A stretch of 64,000 nucleotides of DNA, taken from NCBI GenBank assembly GCA_011050675.1, contig DRFI01000023.1:518079-582078 (forward strand). The letters are read 5' to 3'. The notes below the pieces were generated by a model. The model searched no databases. It worked only from the letters and a program-made list of their open reading frames with translations, and was not told where the DNA came from. Shown here piece by piece: positions 1 to 11,084 of this stretch (positions are counted from its first letter, which is position 1; every line of letters starts with the position of its first letter). Position numbers and translations under genes: made by a program. Source of the stretch: Maribacter sp. Its GTDB lineage: Bacteria; Bacteroidota; Bacteroidia; Flavobacteriales; Flavobacteriaceae.

Positions 1-1
1 C

Positions 2-1342
2 ATTGAAATTGTTCTTTTCAAAAATCAGGTTATTGATAAAAATGTAAGTGACATTATTCACTTGCACGAATATGCCGGCGAATTTGTACAAAAACCTATA
101 TCTATTTTCGATTCGGTAGAGATACTGCGCTCTATTTCTGATATGTTATTACCACCATCCAAATTAGATATTGGTAAACTAACATACGAATACCACTCAG
201 ACAACAACATCTTAAACAATGTAAATTCTTTTGTGATTGATAAGTTACAATCTGCTCAAGATTTCAAAAACATAGAGCCAAAAGATGTAGTATTATACGG
301 CTTTGGGCGAATTGGAAGATTAGTTGCGCGTGAGTTAATGTCCAAAACCGGAAAAGGAAATCAATTACGTCTAAGAGCAATTGTTGTAAGAGGCAAACCT
401 AGTATAGAAAATCTTGAAAAAAGAGCTAGCCTACTTAGAACTGATTCAGTTCACGGTATTTTCAACGGTACGGTTAAAGTTGATTATGCAAACCTTAAAC
501 TTATTATCAACGGTACTACGGTTCATGTTATCTATGCTAACATGCCAGAGGAAATTGATTACACCGAATATGGTATTAAAGACGCCTTAATTATCGACAA
601 CACTGGCGCATTCAGAAACAAAGAGCAATTAGAAAGACATTTACAGGCAAAAGGCGCATTAAAAGTGCTATTAACAGCTCCTGGTAAAGAAGTAGCAAAC
701 ATTGTTCACGGAGTCAATCATTTAGAATATGACCCAGATGACACTTCTATTTTTTCAGCTGCATCATGTACCACAAATGCTATTACACCTATCTTAAAAG
801 CAATAGAAGAAACTTTAGGAATAGAAAAAGGACACCTAGAAACCATACACGCTTATACAAATGATCAAAATTTGGTCGATAACATGCATGGTAAATATCG
901 AAGAGGTCGTGCTGCTGCACTTAATATGGTAATAACTGAAACTGGTGCAGGACAAGCAGTAACAAAGGCATTACCTTCTTTAGATGGCAAATTGACGTCT
1001 AATGCCATTCGAGTTCCTGTGCCTAACGGATCATTGGCTATATTGAACTTAGACGTAAGTCAAAAAACATCTCTAGAAGGCGTGAATTCTATGATTAAGA
1101 AATACGCGCTTGAAGGAGATTTAGTAGAGCAAATTAAATATTCGTTGGACAAAGAATTAGTTTCATCAGATATTATTGGGACTTCTGCGCCATCAATCTA
1201 TGATAGTATGGCCACAATCGTATCCAGTACAGGTAAAAATATTATCCTTTATATATGGTATGATAATGAATATGGCTATTCGCATCAGGTAATTCGTTTA
1301 GCTAAGTATATTGCCAAAGTGCGTCGTTTCACCTATTATTAA
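2..1342 (+). CDS. gapA: glyceraldehyde-3-phosphate dehydrogenase, long form (5' end outside window)
   Basis: Converts glyceraldehyde 3-phosphate, NAD(+) and phosphate to 1,3-bisphosphoglycerate in glycolysis, in the cytoplasm. The frame is open to the left edge, so the gene is 5' truncated; an internal TTG at 62 is not the real start. The Rossmann motif GFGRIGR begins at about base 299, the catalytic Cys is in SCTTN (codon 767-769), and the C-terminal WYDNEYGYSHQ motif is present. About 96 visible residues precede the Rossmann motif, whereas ordinary GAPDH starts a few residues before it. This N-terminal extension matches my memory of the roughly 480-residue Bacteroidetes form. Its function is unknown to me. 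Family assignment is very secure; the extent of the missing start is inferred. Confidence 0.96.
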   Translation: MEIVLFKNQVIDKNVSDIIHLHEYAGEFVQKPISIFDSVEILRSISDMLLPPSKLDIGKLTYEYHSDNNILNNVNSFVIDKLQSAQDFKNIEPKDVVLYGFGRIGRLVARELMSKTGKGNQLRLRAIVVRGKPSIENLEKRASLLRTDSVHGIFNGTVKVDYANLKLIINGTTVHVIYANMPEEIDYTEYGIKDALIIDNTGAFRNKEQLERHLQAKGALKVLLTAPGKEVANIVHGVNHLEYDPDDTSIFSAASCTTNAITPILKAIEETLGIEKGHLETIHAYTNDQNLVDNMHGKYRRGRAAALNMVITETGAGQAVTKALPSLDGKLTSNAIRVPVPNGSLAILNLDVSQKTSLEGVNSMIKKYALEGDLVEQIKYSLDKELVSSDIIGTSAPSIYDSMATIVSSTGKNIILYIWYDNEYGYSHQVIRLAKYIAKVRRFTYY

Positions 1343-1417
1343 AAATTTGAAAGCAAGACATCTATTTTTGGAATAGTAACGTAGTTAAATAAACGTGTTC
1401 ATGCTTTGTACTTTTTT

Positions 1418-1439
1418 TTTATAATTCGACAATTATAAA
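1418..1439. repeat. AT-rich inverted repeat between gapA and the next gene
   Basis: Perfect 9-bp arms (1418-1426 and 1431-1439) with a CGAC loop. There is no clean T-tract after it on the plus strand, so it is a poor intrinsic terminator in that direction. It may mark the gapA transcript end or be part of a promoter region; I cannot tell. Confidence 0.4.
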
Positions 1440-1488
1440 GTACTTTAGTCAACTCTAAATTATTCAAATTAACCTAAGAATCTATTAC

Positions 1489-2112
1489 ATGAAATTCTAT
1501 AGAATACTATTACTGCTAGCATTTCTTTTAGCTAGTAACGTACAATTTGCGCAAGACACTGAAGAAGAGGAAGATAAACTGTCTTTAGACGAAGGTCCTA
1601 TTAGTAATCAATTCGATTATATCGCTAAGCGTTCTGGGAACTATAGAGCAGATGGCATCAGGTACGAAGTTGTTAAGGAAACCAATCTTTTTAAGATTCG
1701 AAAGAATGTATTGGATTCTATAGCTGCTATGAATAAAAAAACGGGTGAGCTTAAAGCAACCATTGCAGAGCACGAGACTACAATTACATCATTAAATAAA
1801 AAGTTAGAGGAAACTACCACTAACTTAAGTGCTGTTACTGAAGAAAAAGATAGTATGTCTTTTATAGGTATTCCAGTTTCTAAAGGAACTTATAATTTTA
1901 TTCTTTGGACTATCATTGGTGGATTGTTCTTAACACTTGGTTTGTTTATATACAGGTTTAGAAATAGTAATATTCTAACTCAAGAGGCAAAACAAAATCT
2001 TTCTGAATTGGAAGTCGAATATGAAGACCATAGAAGAAGAGCTTTAGAGCGAGAGCAAAAAATTAGTAGGCAACTACAAGATGAGATTAATAAACAGAAG
2101 AAATCTAAATAA
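1489..2112 (+). CDS. exported coiled-coil protein with one central membrane segment, function unknown
   Basis: Not recognised by function. The 207-residue product has an N-terminal signal peptide (hydrophobic stretch LLLLAFLLASNVQFA, ending near residue 21), an acidic stretch after it, a coiled coil around residues 70-118 (repeated Leu/Glu/Lys heptads), a single membrane helix at about 134-155 and a highly charged second coiled coil to the C-terminus. This suggests an inner-membrane protein with helical arms on both sides. A terminator follows directly, so it is transcribed apart from the GNAT/trmD pair or read through. I recall relatives in this neighbourhood carrying a tRNA-methyltransferase label, but nothing in the sequence supports an enzyme; that name would come from trmD nearby. 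Confidence 0.8.
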   Translation: MKFYRILLLLAFLLASNVQFAQDTEEEEDKLSLDEGPISNQFDYIAKRSGNYRADGIRYEVVKETNLFKIRKNVLDSIAAMNKKTGELKATIAEHETTITSLNKKLEETTTNLSAVTEEKDSMSFIGIPVSKGTYNFILWTIIGGLFLTLGLFIYRFRNSNILTQEAKQNLSELEVEYEDHRRRALEREQKISRQLQDEINKQKKSK

Positions 2113-2114
2113 TT

Positions 2115-2144
2115 AAAAGCTCCTTTAAAAGGAGCTTTTTTTTT
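2115..2144 (+). terminator. rho-independent terminator abutting the next start codon
   Basis: AAAGCTCC pairs with GGAGCTTT around a short AT loop, followed by an uninterrupted T run to 2144. It terminates the coiled-coil gene. The ATG of the GNAT gene begins only 3 bases after the T run, leaving no room for a separate promoter. Confidence 0.9.
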
Positions 2145-2147
2145 GAT

Positions 2148-2591
2148 ATGAAAACTATACAACAAATTACAAAATCGCAGATTGCCGACATTGCTCCATT
2201 ATTTGATGGTTACAGGGTCTTTTATAATATGGGATCTGATATTGATGCCGCAACCAAGTTCTTGAAAGAAAGAATTAGTACTAATGAATCTATCATATTC
2301 GCAGCATATGAAGGCGATATTGCCGTTGGCTTCGTACAACTTTACTATACCTTTTCTTCGGTAAGCTTAGAAAAGTCACTTGTATTAAATGATTTGTTCG
2401 TTGACCCTAACTATAGAGGAAATAACATAGGTCAACAATTACTTTTAAAAGCACAAGAATATTGCAAAAACAATGCTTATAAAGGACTCGCTTTAGAAAC
2501 TGCAATTGACAATCCGGCACAAAAATTATATGAGAAACTAGGATGGACCAAAGATTACCACTGTTTTCATTACTTTTGGCAGGTTAAATGA
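2148..2591 (+). CDS. GNAT family N-acetyltransferase
   Basis: Predicted to transfer an acetyl group from acetyl-CoA to an amine; the substrate is unknown. The 147-residue length is normal for a single GNAT domain. The acetyl-CoA pyrophosphate-binding motif R/Q-x-x-G-x-G/A is visible as RGNNIG (residues 90-95) after the beta4 strand [10 protein letters not shown], and the C-terminal part [12 protein letters not shown] is the usual motif B. The start is the first ATG after the upstream terminator. The stop overlaps the trmD start as ATGA (2588-2591), indicating translational coupling with trmD. Confidence 0.9.
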   Translation: MKTIQQITKSQIADIAPLFDGYRVFYNMGSDIDAATKFLKERISTNESIIFAAYEGDIAVGFVQLYYTFSSVSLEKSLVLNDLFVDPNYRGNNIGQQLLLKAQEYCKNNAYKGLALETAIDNPAQKLYEKLGWTKDYHCFHYFWQVK

Positions 2592-3283
2592 TGATGCAAA
2601 ATCAAAAGATGCGAATAGATATTATTACTGTATTACCCGAATTACTTACAAGCCCCTTTGATGCCTCTATTCTTAAGAGAGCTATAGAAAAAGGGTTAGT
2701 TGAAGTCCATTTTCATAATCTTAGAGATTACACGGATACCAAGTACCGCAATGTAGATGATTACCAGTTTGGTGGCGGAGCCGGTATGGTACTAATGATC
2801 GAGCCTATAGATAAATGTATTACAGAACTAAAGTCTCAACGTACGTATGATGAAGTTATCTATATGACTCCAGACGGCACAACATTAAATCAAAAAATGT
2901 CTAACAACCTTTCTATGGTTGAAAATATTATTATTCTTTGCGGACATTATAAAGGTGTTGACCAACGAGTACGAGATGCTTTTATTACCAAAGAAATATC
3001 TATTGGAGATTATGTACTTTCTGGAGGAGAGCTAGGTGCTGCTGTGCTCTGCGATTCTATAATTAGATTACTACCAGGAGTATTGAATGATGAGACCTCT
3101 GCTTTAACAGATACTTTTCAAGACGGTCTTTTAGCTCCACCTGTTTACACAAGACCCGCTGAATACAAAGGAATGAATGTACCTGATATTTTATTAAGCG
3201 GAAATTTTGGAAAAATAGAAGAATGGCGAGAAAACAAAGCTTTTGAGCGCACTGAAAAACTTAGACCAGACCTATTAGAGTAG
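2588..3283 (+). CDS. trmD: tRNA (guanine-N1)-methyltransferase TrmD
   Basis: Methylates G37 at N1 in tRNAs reading CNN and some GNN codons, using S-adenosylmethionine, and prevents +1 frameshifting. SPOUT-family knot signatures are clear: GGGAGMVL near the N-terminal half, then [12 protein letters not shown] and [10 protein letters not shown]. Three tandem ATG codons (2588, 2591, 2594) and a fourth at 2609 are available. The family usually begins MRIDIIT, which favours 2609, while the ATGA overlap favours 2588. It is followed 135 bases later by rplS, the common trmD-rplS order, but rplS has its own promoter here. Confidence 0.96.
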   Translation: MMMQNQKMRIDIITVLPELLTSPFDASILKRAIEKGLVEVHFHNLRDYTDTKYRNVDDYQFGGGAGMVLMIEPIDKCITELKSQRTYDEVIYMTPDGTTLNQKMSNNLSMVENIIILCGHYKGVDQRVRDAFITKEISIGDYVLSGGELGAAVLCDSIIRLLPGVLNDETSALTDTFQDGLLAPPVYTRPAEYKGMNVPDILLSGNFGKIEEWRENKAFERTEKLRPDLLE

Positions 3284-3319
3284 CTGAAATTGAGAAATAA
3301 ATAAAAAGCATCTAAATAC

Positions 3320-3349
3320 TTGTATGTTTTAATTTAAATATTAATTTTG
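3320..3349 (+). promoter_or_regulatory. predicted sigma-A type promoter of rplS
   Basis: TTG at 3320-3322, a 19-base spacer and TAATTTTG at 3342-3349 match the Bacteroidetes pattern TTTG-N19-TAnnTTTG. Transcription would start near 3355, giving a leader of about 65 bases before the rplS ATG. Confidence 0.7.
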
Positions 3350-3418
3350 CACCCTGTTAGAATAACCTCTGACGATAATCGTGAATGTTGCTCTAATTTA
3401 ATTCCTATTAACTATACA

Positions 3419-3769
3419 ATGGAATCATTAATAAAATTTGTACAAGACGAATTCGTAACTAAAAAAGAATTCCCAAAGTTTTCTTCAGGTGACACAATTA
3501 CTGTGTACTACGAAATTAAAGAAGGTGAAAAAACTAGAACACAGTTCTTTAAAGGTGTTGTAATACAACGTAGAGGTTCTGGTTCAACAGAAACTTTTAC
3601 TATTCGTAAGATGTCTGGAACAGTTGGTGTTGAACGTATCTTCCCAATTAACTTACCGGCACTTCAAAAAATCGAAGTTAACAAACGTGGTAAAGTACGT
3701 AGATCTAGAATTTACTACTTCCGTGAATTAACTGGTAAGAAAGCTAGAATTAAGGAAGTAAGAGGATAA
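3419..3769 (+). CDS. rplS: 50S ribosomal protein L19
   Basis: Large-subunit protein at the interface with the 30S subunit. The 116-residue product carries the L19 hallmarks FKGVVIQRRGSG, ETFTIRKMSGTVGVERIFP and KRGKVRRSRIYYFRELTGKKARI. A TTG at 3347 would extend the frame, but that codon lies inside the -7 promoter element and the extra residues are unlike L19, so ATG 3419 is the start. It is flanked by its own promoter and terminator, so it can be expressed apart from trmD. The leader contains ACGATAATCG (3372-3381), also found in the DEAD-box helicase leader. Confidence 0.97.
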   Translation: MESLIKFVQDEFVTKKEFPKFSSGDTITVYYEIKEGEKTRTQFFKGVVIQRRGSGSTETFTIRKMSGTVGVERIFPINLPALQKIEVNKRGKVRRSRIYYFRELTGKKARIKEVRG

Positions 3770-3789
3770 TATCTTCTTCATTATAATAT

Positions 3790-3825
3790 AAAGCACCGCT
3801 TCAGTTTTGAGGTGGTGCTTTTTTA
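3790..3825 (+). terminator. rho-independent terminator of rplS
   Basis: AAAGCACC (3790-3797) pairs with GGTGCTTT (3814-3821), with a partial inner stem, then a T run to 3824. Confidence 0.9.
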
Positions 3826-4376
3826 TGAACAAAAGTGAATAACTCATGTTTATAACATGTTGATTAATAAATATTTACAATTTTCAGGTTTGAACTGTTT
3901 TTTTTCGTAAATTGAAGTGTGATTAAGAAATAGTACTGACGAAAAATCCTTTTCAATATCACTACGAAGTTTACGTTCTTTCGTATTGTTGTTTGACCTA
4001 CACATTTAAAGTTTATTAAATGAGGTAAATTTTAAACTTATTCGCTGTCGCTAATAAAATTTAAAATTAATTGAATCTTAAAAAAACTATATACTAGGTT
4101 TTTAATTTTCAATGAAGGCAACAAAAAAGAAATGATGAGTAGATGTTAGATAACGTATCTGAGAATCGAAAAACATTTTAAACGTTGAATTAGCGAAACG
4201 GATGCAATCAAGGGTTGCCGTTTTAATGAAATATTAAAACAAACTGTCCGTAGACTTTTTCTAAAAAGCCATATCATTGTATGCGTACATTGATATGGCT
4301 TTTGTTATTTAACAAATCTTCTTCCTCAACCTTAAATATTAAGACACCTCCTCCCTTTTAAGCTTTTATAAAATCG
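3826..4376. other. gene-free region upstream of icd, structured, possible small RNA
   Basis: No convincing coding frame on either strand; the longest ATG frames I checked are only a few codons. It is not empty: an imperfect AT-rich hairpin lies at 4028-4068, a short hairpin around 4145-4161, a stem-loop at 4196-4223 (AAACGG with a 2-base bulge then GCAA, against TTGCCGTTT) and another at 4220-4240 (GTTTTAAT/ATTAAAAC). The last two share bases 4220-4223. A very strong terminator hairpin closes the block at 4264-4303. A weak promoter-like TAATTTTC at 4103-4110 could start a transcript of about 190 bases. I do not recognise a known RNA family (not tmRNA, RNase P or SRP RNA by their conserved boxes). 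Confidence 0.45.
4264..4310. terminator. strong terminator hairpin upstream of icd
   Basis: A 13-bp perfect stem (4264-4276 with 4291-4303) plus an inner TGTA/TACA pairing. T-rich sequence follows on the plus strand and five T follow on the minus strand, so it may act both ways. No gene ends just before it, implying that a non-coding transcript does. Confidence 0.75.
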
Positions 4377-4384
4377 TATATTTG
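4377..4384 (+). promoter_or_regulatory. predicted -7 element of the icd promoter
   Basis: TATATTTG matches TAnnTTTG exactly, 27 bases before the icd ATG. A TTTT at 4356-4359 is a weak -33 candidate. Confidence 0.6.
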
Positions 4385-4399
4385 TTCCGCTTAAATTAA

Positions 4400-6628
<2,229 letters not shown>

Positions 6629-6648
6629 CCTTGTAAATACATACTACT

Positions 6649-6682
6649 AATACCTTCAACGAAAGTTGAGGGTATTTTTTTT
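6649..6682 (+). terminator. rho-independent terminator of icd
   Basis: A 12-bp stem (6649-6660 with 6665-6676, one T-G pair) capped by a GAAA tetraloop and followed by a T run. Confidence 0.9.
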
Positions 6683-6738
6683 AGCAATAAATTAGTTATA
6701 GGAGTGTCCCCTATTTCTAAGTATTTTTACAAAAAAAA

Positions 6739-9141
6739 TTGATGAAAGGATATCTACCATTTATTCTCTTCTCTCTTCTATGTTTTTCATTCAATTCTTG
6801 GGGTCAACAAAAATTTACCTTAAGTGGTTCTATCTCTGAATCTAGTAGTAACGAAACTCTTATAGGCGTTACCGTAGCTATTCCTGAGTTAAATACAGGG
6901 GTTACCACAAATGAGTATGGCTTCTATTCTATTACACTACCAGAGGGCACATATACAGTTCTAATCAGTTACCTAGGTTTTGAAGATATAATACAAGAAA
7001 TTACGCTAACAGAAAATAAACGTATTGATTATCTGCTTAAAGAAGAAGCCGAACAATTAGACGAGGTTGTGGTTACTGAAAATGTAGAAAAGATGGACAT
7101 CAGAAAACCACAGATGAGTGTAAACACACTTTCTATTGGCACTATCAAAAAAATACCTGTAATATTAGGTGAGGCAGATGTTATTAAGTCCATTTTACTT
7201 CTTCCCGGTGTTACTAATGCTGGCGAAGGTGCTTCTGGTTTTAATGTACGTGGTGGCGCAGCAGATCAAAATCTTATTCTTTTAGACGAAGCAATTATAT
7301 TTAATTCATCACATCTATTCGGTTTCTTTTCTGTTTTCAATCCTGACGCTATTAAAGATGTAAAGCTTTATAAAGGGGGAATTCCTGCACGTTATGGCGG
7401 TAGAGTATCTTCCGTATTAGATATTTTTCAAAAAGAAGGTAATAGTAAAGAGTTTAAAATGAACGGTGGTATTGGTGCTGTTGCCAGTAGACTTTTAATT
7501 GAAGGACCAATTAAGAAAGATAAAGCAGCCTTTTTAATTGGTGGTAGAGCTTCGTATGCGCATCTATTTCTGCCTCTTTTTGATATTGATAATACTGCAT
7601 ACTTTTACGACCTTAACACCAAATTAAACTACAGGTTAAACGATAAAAATAATATTTTCCTTTCTGGTTATTTCGGCAGAGATGTTTTCGGTATCAACGA
7701 TAGTTTTGTAAATACGTATGGCAATACCGTTGGTAATTTTAGATGGAACCATTTATTCTCTGACAAGCTATTTTCTAATCTATCACTAATATACTCTGAC
7801 TACTACTACGGACTAAAATTAGATTTTGTGGGATTCAATTGGAATTCAGGTATCAGAAACTTCAATGTCAAATACGATCTAAAACATTACGCAACAGATA
7901 AACTACAGATAAACTATGGGGTTAACAATGTTTACTATCAATTTAACCCTGGTAAAATTGAACCAAGCAATGCGGAATCTGGTATTGTTGAAGAACAATT
8001 AATTCAAAAATATGCAAATGAATTTGCTGCGTATGTTGATATTGAGCATAGGGTAACAGATAATTTAAGTCTTGGTTATGGATTACGTTTTAGCCATTTC
8101 ATGAGATTAGGGCAAGATGAGTTGAATGTTTACTCAGGTAACAATCCCGTTGAATTCGATCCACTTTTATTAATCTATAAAGAAGCAGAACCAATAGATG
8201 TTATTAATCCAAGTAGAGGTAAAACGATATCGAACTTTAGCAATTTTGAGCCTAGAGCATCTTTATCGTACACTTTAAACGAAACTAGTTCAATTAAAGC
8301 TAGCTATACTAGATTGGCGCAATATTTACATCTTCTTTCCAATACAAGCTCCCCTACTCCATTAGATGTATGGACACCTAGCGGTCCGTTTACTAAACCT
8401 CAATTGCTTGATCAATATGCATTCGGGTATTTTAAAAATATAAAAGACGGTGATTATTCTGTTGAAACCGAAGTTTTCTATAAAGACGTACAAAATAGAA
8501 TAGATTATATAGATGGTGCCAATTTAATTGCAAACAACGCAATTGAACAGGTAATTTTAAACGGTGAAGCACGTGCCTATGGATTAGAATTTCTTTTACG
8601 TAAAAACGAAGGTAAACTTCAAGGCTGGCTAGCATACACCTTATCTAAATCTGAACAGCGAACACCAGGACGAGAATCTACTTCCGATAACGGACGCAGC
8701 AATCTTGAGACGGGAATAAATTTCGGCAACTGGTACAACACTCCTTATGATAAAACACATGATGTTTCTTTGTTTTTAAGTTATGATGTAAGTGATAAAT
8801 GGAGTTTTAGTGGAAATTTCACATACCAAACAGGACAGCCAACAAATTACCCTATCGGTCAATTTGAATTTCAAAACTTAACCGTTCCCTATTATGGTCT
8901 ACGTAACACACAAAGATTACCTGCATACAATCGACTAGATTTATCAGCTACACTAACCACTAGGAAAAATGCTAATAAAAAGATTAAAGGAGAATGGATA
9001 TTTAGCCTATACAATGTTTACAACAGAAGAAATGCAGCGTCAATAAGCTTTAGACAAAATGATGATACAGGGGCTAACGAAGCAGTTAGAACAGCCATTT
9101 TCGGAATTGTACCTGCTGTTACCTACAACTTTAAATTATAA
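6739..9141 (+). CDS. TonB-dependent receptor with carboxypeptidase-like N-terminal domain
   Basis: Outer-membrane active transporter energised by TonB-ExbBD; the substrate is unknown. After a signal peptide (residues 1-22, ending SWGQ) comes a carboxypeptidase D regulatory-like domain (about 25-110, TLSGSISESSSNETLIGVTV onward), a TonB-box-like LDEVVVTE segment, the plug domain (GVTNAGEGASGFNVRGGAADQNLILLDEAII) and a beta-barrel to a C-terminal Phe-x-Leu end. The 800-residue length is that of the smaller receptors, not the roughly 1000-residue SusC type. It is 3 bases from a DUF4249 lipoprotein gene, a recurring pair in Bacteroidetes. Confidence 0.93.
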   Translation: MMKGYLPFILFSLLCFSFNSWGQQKFTLSGSISESSSNETLIGVTVAIPELNTGVTTNEYGFYSITLPEGTYTVLISYLGFEDIIQEITLTENKRIDYLLKEEAEQLDEVVVTENVEKMDIRKPQMSVNTLSIGTIKKIPVILGEADVIKSILLLPGVTNAGEGASGFNVRGGAADQNLILLDEAIIFNSSHLFGFFSVFNPDAIKDVKLYKGGIPARYGGRVSSVLDIFQKEGNSKEFKMNGGIGAVASRLLIEGPIKKDKAAFLIGGRASYAHLFLPLFDIDNTAYFYDLNTKLNYRLNDKNNIFLSGYFGRDVFGINDSFVNTYGNTVGNFRWNHLFSDKLFSNLSLIYSDYYYGLKLDFVGFNWNSGIRNFNVKYDLKHYATDKLQINYGVNNVYYQFNPGKIEPSNAESGIVEEQLIQKYANEFAAYVDIEHRVTDNLSLGYGLRFSHFMRLGQDELNVYSGNNPVEFDPLLLIYKEAEPIDVINPSRGKTISNFSNFEPRASLSYTLNETSSIKASYTRLAQYLHLLSNTSSPTPLDVWTPSGPFTKPQLLDQYAFGYFKNIKDGDYSVETEVFYKDVQNRIDYIDGANLIANNAIEQVILNGEARAYGLEFLLRKNEGKLQGWLAYTLSKSEQRTPGRESTSDNGRSNLETGINFGNWYNTPYDKTHDVSLFLSYDVSDKWSFSGNFTYQTGQPTNYPIGQFEFQNLTVPYYGLRNTQRLPAYNRLDLSATLTTRKNANKKIKGEWIFSLYNVYNRRNAASISFRQNDDTGANEAVRTAIFGIVPAVTYNFKL

Positions 9142-9144
9142 GTT

Positions 9145-10065
9145 ATGATACGTTATTTGCTATTATTACTAACCGTAACATTATTCATTTCTTGTGAAGA
9201 TATAATAGATGTGGACCTACCGGAGAATGAAACAAGACTCATTGTTAATGGTATTATAAGGGTAGATGAAACTCAAGAATACTTACCAATAGAAATTAGA
9301 GTTTCAGAAAGTAGTTCTTTCTTTGAAAACAATACAATTGCCACTATCAATAGCGCTATTATTTATTACGGCACTCCAAACCCAGATGCCCCTGAAATTT
9401 TAGAGGGTGGCGGCGTATCAAATTTAGTAGAATTAGAACCGGGCAGTGGTATATGGATTCCTGATCCAACATTCGACAGCGACCAAAGAATAAGAGTTAG
9501 TAGCATAAACGAAGGCGATGTTTTTCAACTTACAATTGAAACCAACGAGGAACGTTATTTCGCCACTACAACCTATGTAAAATCCGTTCCTATAGATTCA
9601 TTGGTACAAGGCGACGAAACCTTATTTTCTGGAGACGAAACAGAAGTTATCGTAACGTTTACAGACCGTGGTGATAGAGATGATTTTTACGTGCTGGATT
9701 TAGATTTCGGTGAATTTTTAGTTACAGAAGATGAATTCTATCAAGGGCAGACTTTTGTTTTCTCTTACTTTTATGATAATGAATTAGAATTGAATACAAG
9801 CTCTGTAGTAGACATAAGTCTATTAGGCGCTGATGAAGCGTTTTATAATTACATGAATCAGATTATTGTACAATCTGGTGGTGACCAAGGACCTTTTCAA
9901 ACACCTGCAGCAACAGTTAGAGGAAATATTATAAATATTACCGGAATAGATAATAATGAAGTTTTTGATAATGTAGACCGCTCCAACAATTTTGCGTTGG
10001 GTTATTTTGCAATTGTAGAAGAATATAAGGATAGTATCGAAATAACAAATAATGAGAAGAACTGA
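9145..10065 (+). CDS. DUF4249 family lipoprotein
   Basis: A predicted lipoprotein: hydrophobic signal YLLLLLTVTLFIS followed by Cys17. The rest is a beta-rich secreted domain (DLPENETRLIVNGIIRVDE, then Ser/Thr/Asp-rich strands) that I recognise as DUF4249. Members usually follow a TonB-dependent receptor gene, as here at 3-base spacing, and are thought by analogy with SusD to be a surface partner of the receptor; that role is inference. The 3' end overlaps the next small gene by 14 bases. Confidence 0.85.
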   Translation: MIRYLLLLLTVTLFISCEDIIDVDLPENETRLIVNGIIRVDETQEYLPIEIRVSESSSFFENNTIATINSAIIYYGTPNPDAPEILEGGGVSNLVELEPGSGIWIPDPTFDSDQRIRVSSINEGDVFQLTIETNEERYFATTTYVKSVPIDSLVQGDETLFSGDETEVIVTFTDRGDRDDFYVLDLDFGEFLVTEDEFYQGQTFVFSYFYDNELELNTSSVVDISLLGADEAFYNYMNQIIVQSGGDQGPFQTPAATVRGNIINITGIDNNEVFDNVDRSNNFALGYFAIVEEYKDSIEITNNEKN

Positions 10066-10291
10066 TAAAGACCTACTAGTAACAGGTCTAAAACGCTTAG
10101 CAATAACTGTAGTTTTAATGTTTACAGCTCCACTTGTTTTGTGGCAGGCATTTAAAAATCAAGAACATTTTTTATTCTGGCCTGTTTGTATCTTAGGTGT
10201 AATACTAGGCTCCTATGCTGTATATATGGGTTTTAAAGGGATTATGACTATTATGAACTCATTATTCGGAGAGAAAACTAAATCTCGTTAA
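10052..10291 (+). CDS. small membrane protein, DUF6095-like
   Basis: A 79-residue protein with two membrane helices (about 15-33 and 42-62) separated by a short loop NQEHFLFWP, and a basic C-terminus. Its length and pattern match the uncharacterised DUF6095 proteins of flavobacteria, from memory. The start codon overlaps the upstream DUF4249 gene by 14 bases and the stop overlaps the convergent DUF4294 gene by 4 bases. Function unknown. Confidence 0.8.
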   Translation: MRRTDKDLLVTGLKRLAITVVLMFTAPLVLWQAFKNQEHFLFWPVCILGVILGSYAVYMGFKGIMTIMNSLFGEKTKSR

Positions 10292-10986
10292 TTGTTGGGT
10301 ATTTTGGTTGTTCTCTTCCATTTATTGTACAACTTATCATAGTCATAATCTAAAACGGTTTCTTGACGCTCTAGTTTACCTTGAGAGAAAGCACGTTGTA
10401 GTATATCTTCTATTAAGTAATCTTCCTCTATTAAATCTGGATGAAATTCTTCCTTTATACTAATACTAAAAAGTTTAGCGGTTGTATTATACCAAAATGC
10501 TCGCCAGCCATTTCTTAAATCTTTAACCAAATCAAACGCAGTAGTACCAGTTTGTCTATATATTAATTTTACCAAAATTTGTCCCTCCGTACGTGTCAAT
10601 TTTTTAAGTTCTTCAGAAAATTCCTCCTCTATAAACTTCTGTACTTTTTTGGTGTATTTTTTACGTTTTCTATTGTTCTTTATGTCAGCTAAACTATCGT
10701 TTAACTCTACCAAACGTTCAGCTGCCATCTTTGCATACGGATATACTTTTTGTGTTTTTCTACGCAAAATATAATACCGTAACTTATCATCATATGATGA
10801 GAATTTGAGCTTACCAAATACATAAGCTTCCTCTAGAGCAATAGAATTTTGTACTAGTGAATCACCTGCTATTATTATCAATTTTTCAGCAACTGAATCC
10901 AATTCCTGTTCCTCAACCTGAGCATTACATAATAGAACACCGGTTAAGATTATAAAAAAGGCTAAAAAGTTATGTTTCATTACCAT
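10288..10986 (-). CDS. DUF4294 family exported protein
   Basis: A 232-residue protein with a signal peptide (hydrophobic NFLAFFIILTGVLLCNAQ) and a basic helical domain. The segment LRYYILRRKTQKVYPYAKMAAERL and the later LTRTEGQILVKLIYRQTGTTAFDLVKDLRNGWRAFWYNTTAKLFSI are characteristic of DUF4294. Function is not known. Two in-frame ATGs are possible (10986 or 10980); the second gives a conventional MKHNF start. Divergent from the M42 peptidase gene, an arrangement I recall from other flavobacteria. Confidence 0.85.
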   Translation of the reverse strand: MVMKHNFLAFFIILTGVLLCNAQVEEQELDSVAEKLIIIAGDSLVQNSIALEEAYVFGKLKFSSYDDKLRYYILRRKTQKVYPYAKMAAERLVELNDSLADIKNNRKRKKYTKKVQKFIEEEFSEELKKLTRTEGQILVKLIYRQTGTTAFDLVKDLRNGWRAFWYNTTAKLFSISIKEEFHPDLIEEDYLIEDILQRAFSQGKLERQETVLDYDYDKLYNKWKRTTKIPNN

Positions 10987-11058
10987 GAGCTAAACAAAAG
11001 TCCTGCCAAAATTAACGATTATTAAAGAAGGTTATTATTAATACAACGCTAATATTCT

Positions 11059-11066
11059 TAAGTTTG
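11059..11066 (+). promoter_or_regulatory. predicted -7 element of the M42 peptidase promoter
   Basis: TAAGTTTG matches TAnnTTTG, 18 bases before ATG 11085, which implies a leader of only about 12 bases. No good -33 element is visible. Confidence 0.5.
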
Positions 11067-11084
11067 TATCTTAAACTTACATTG

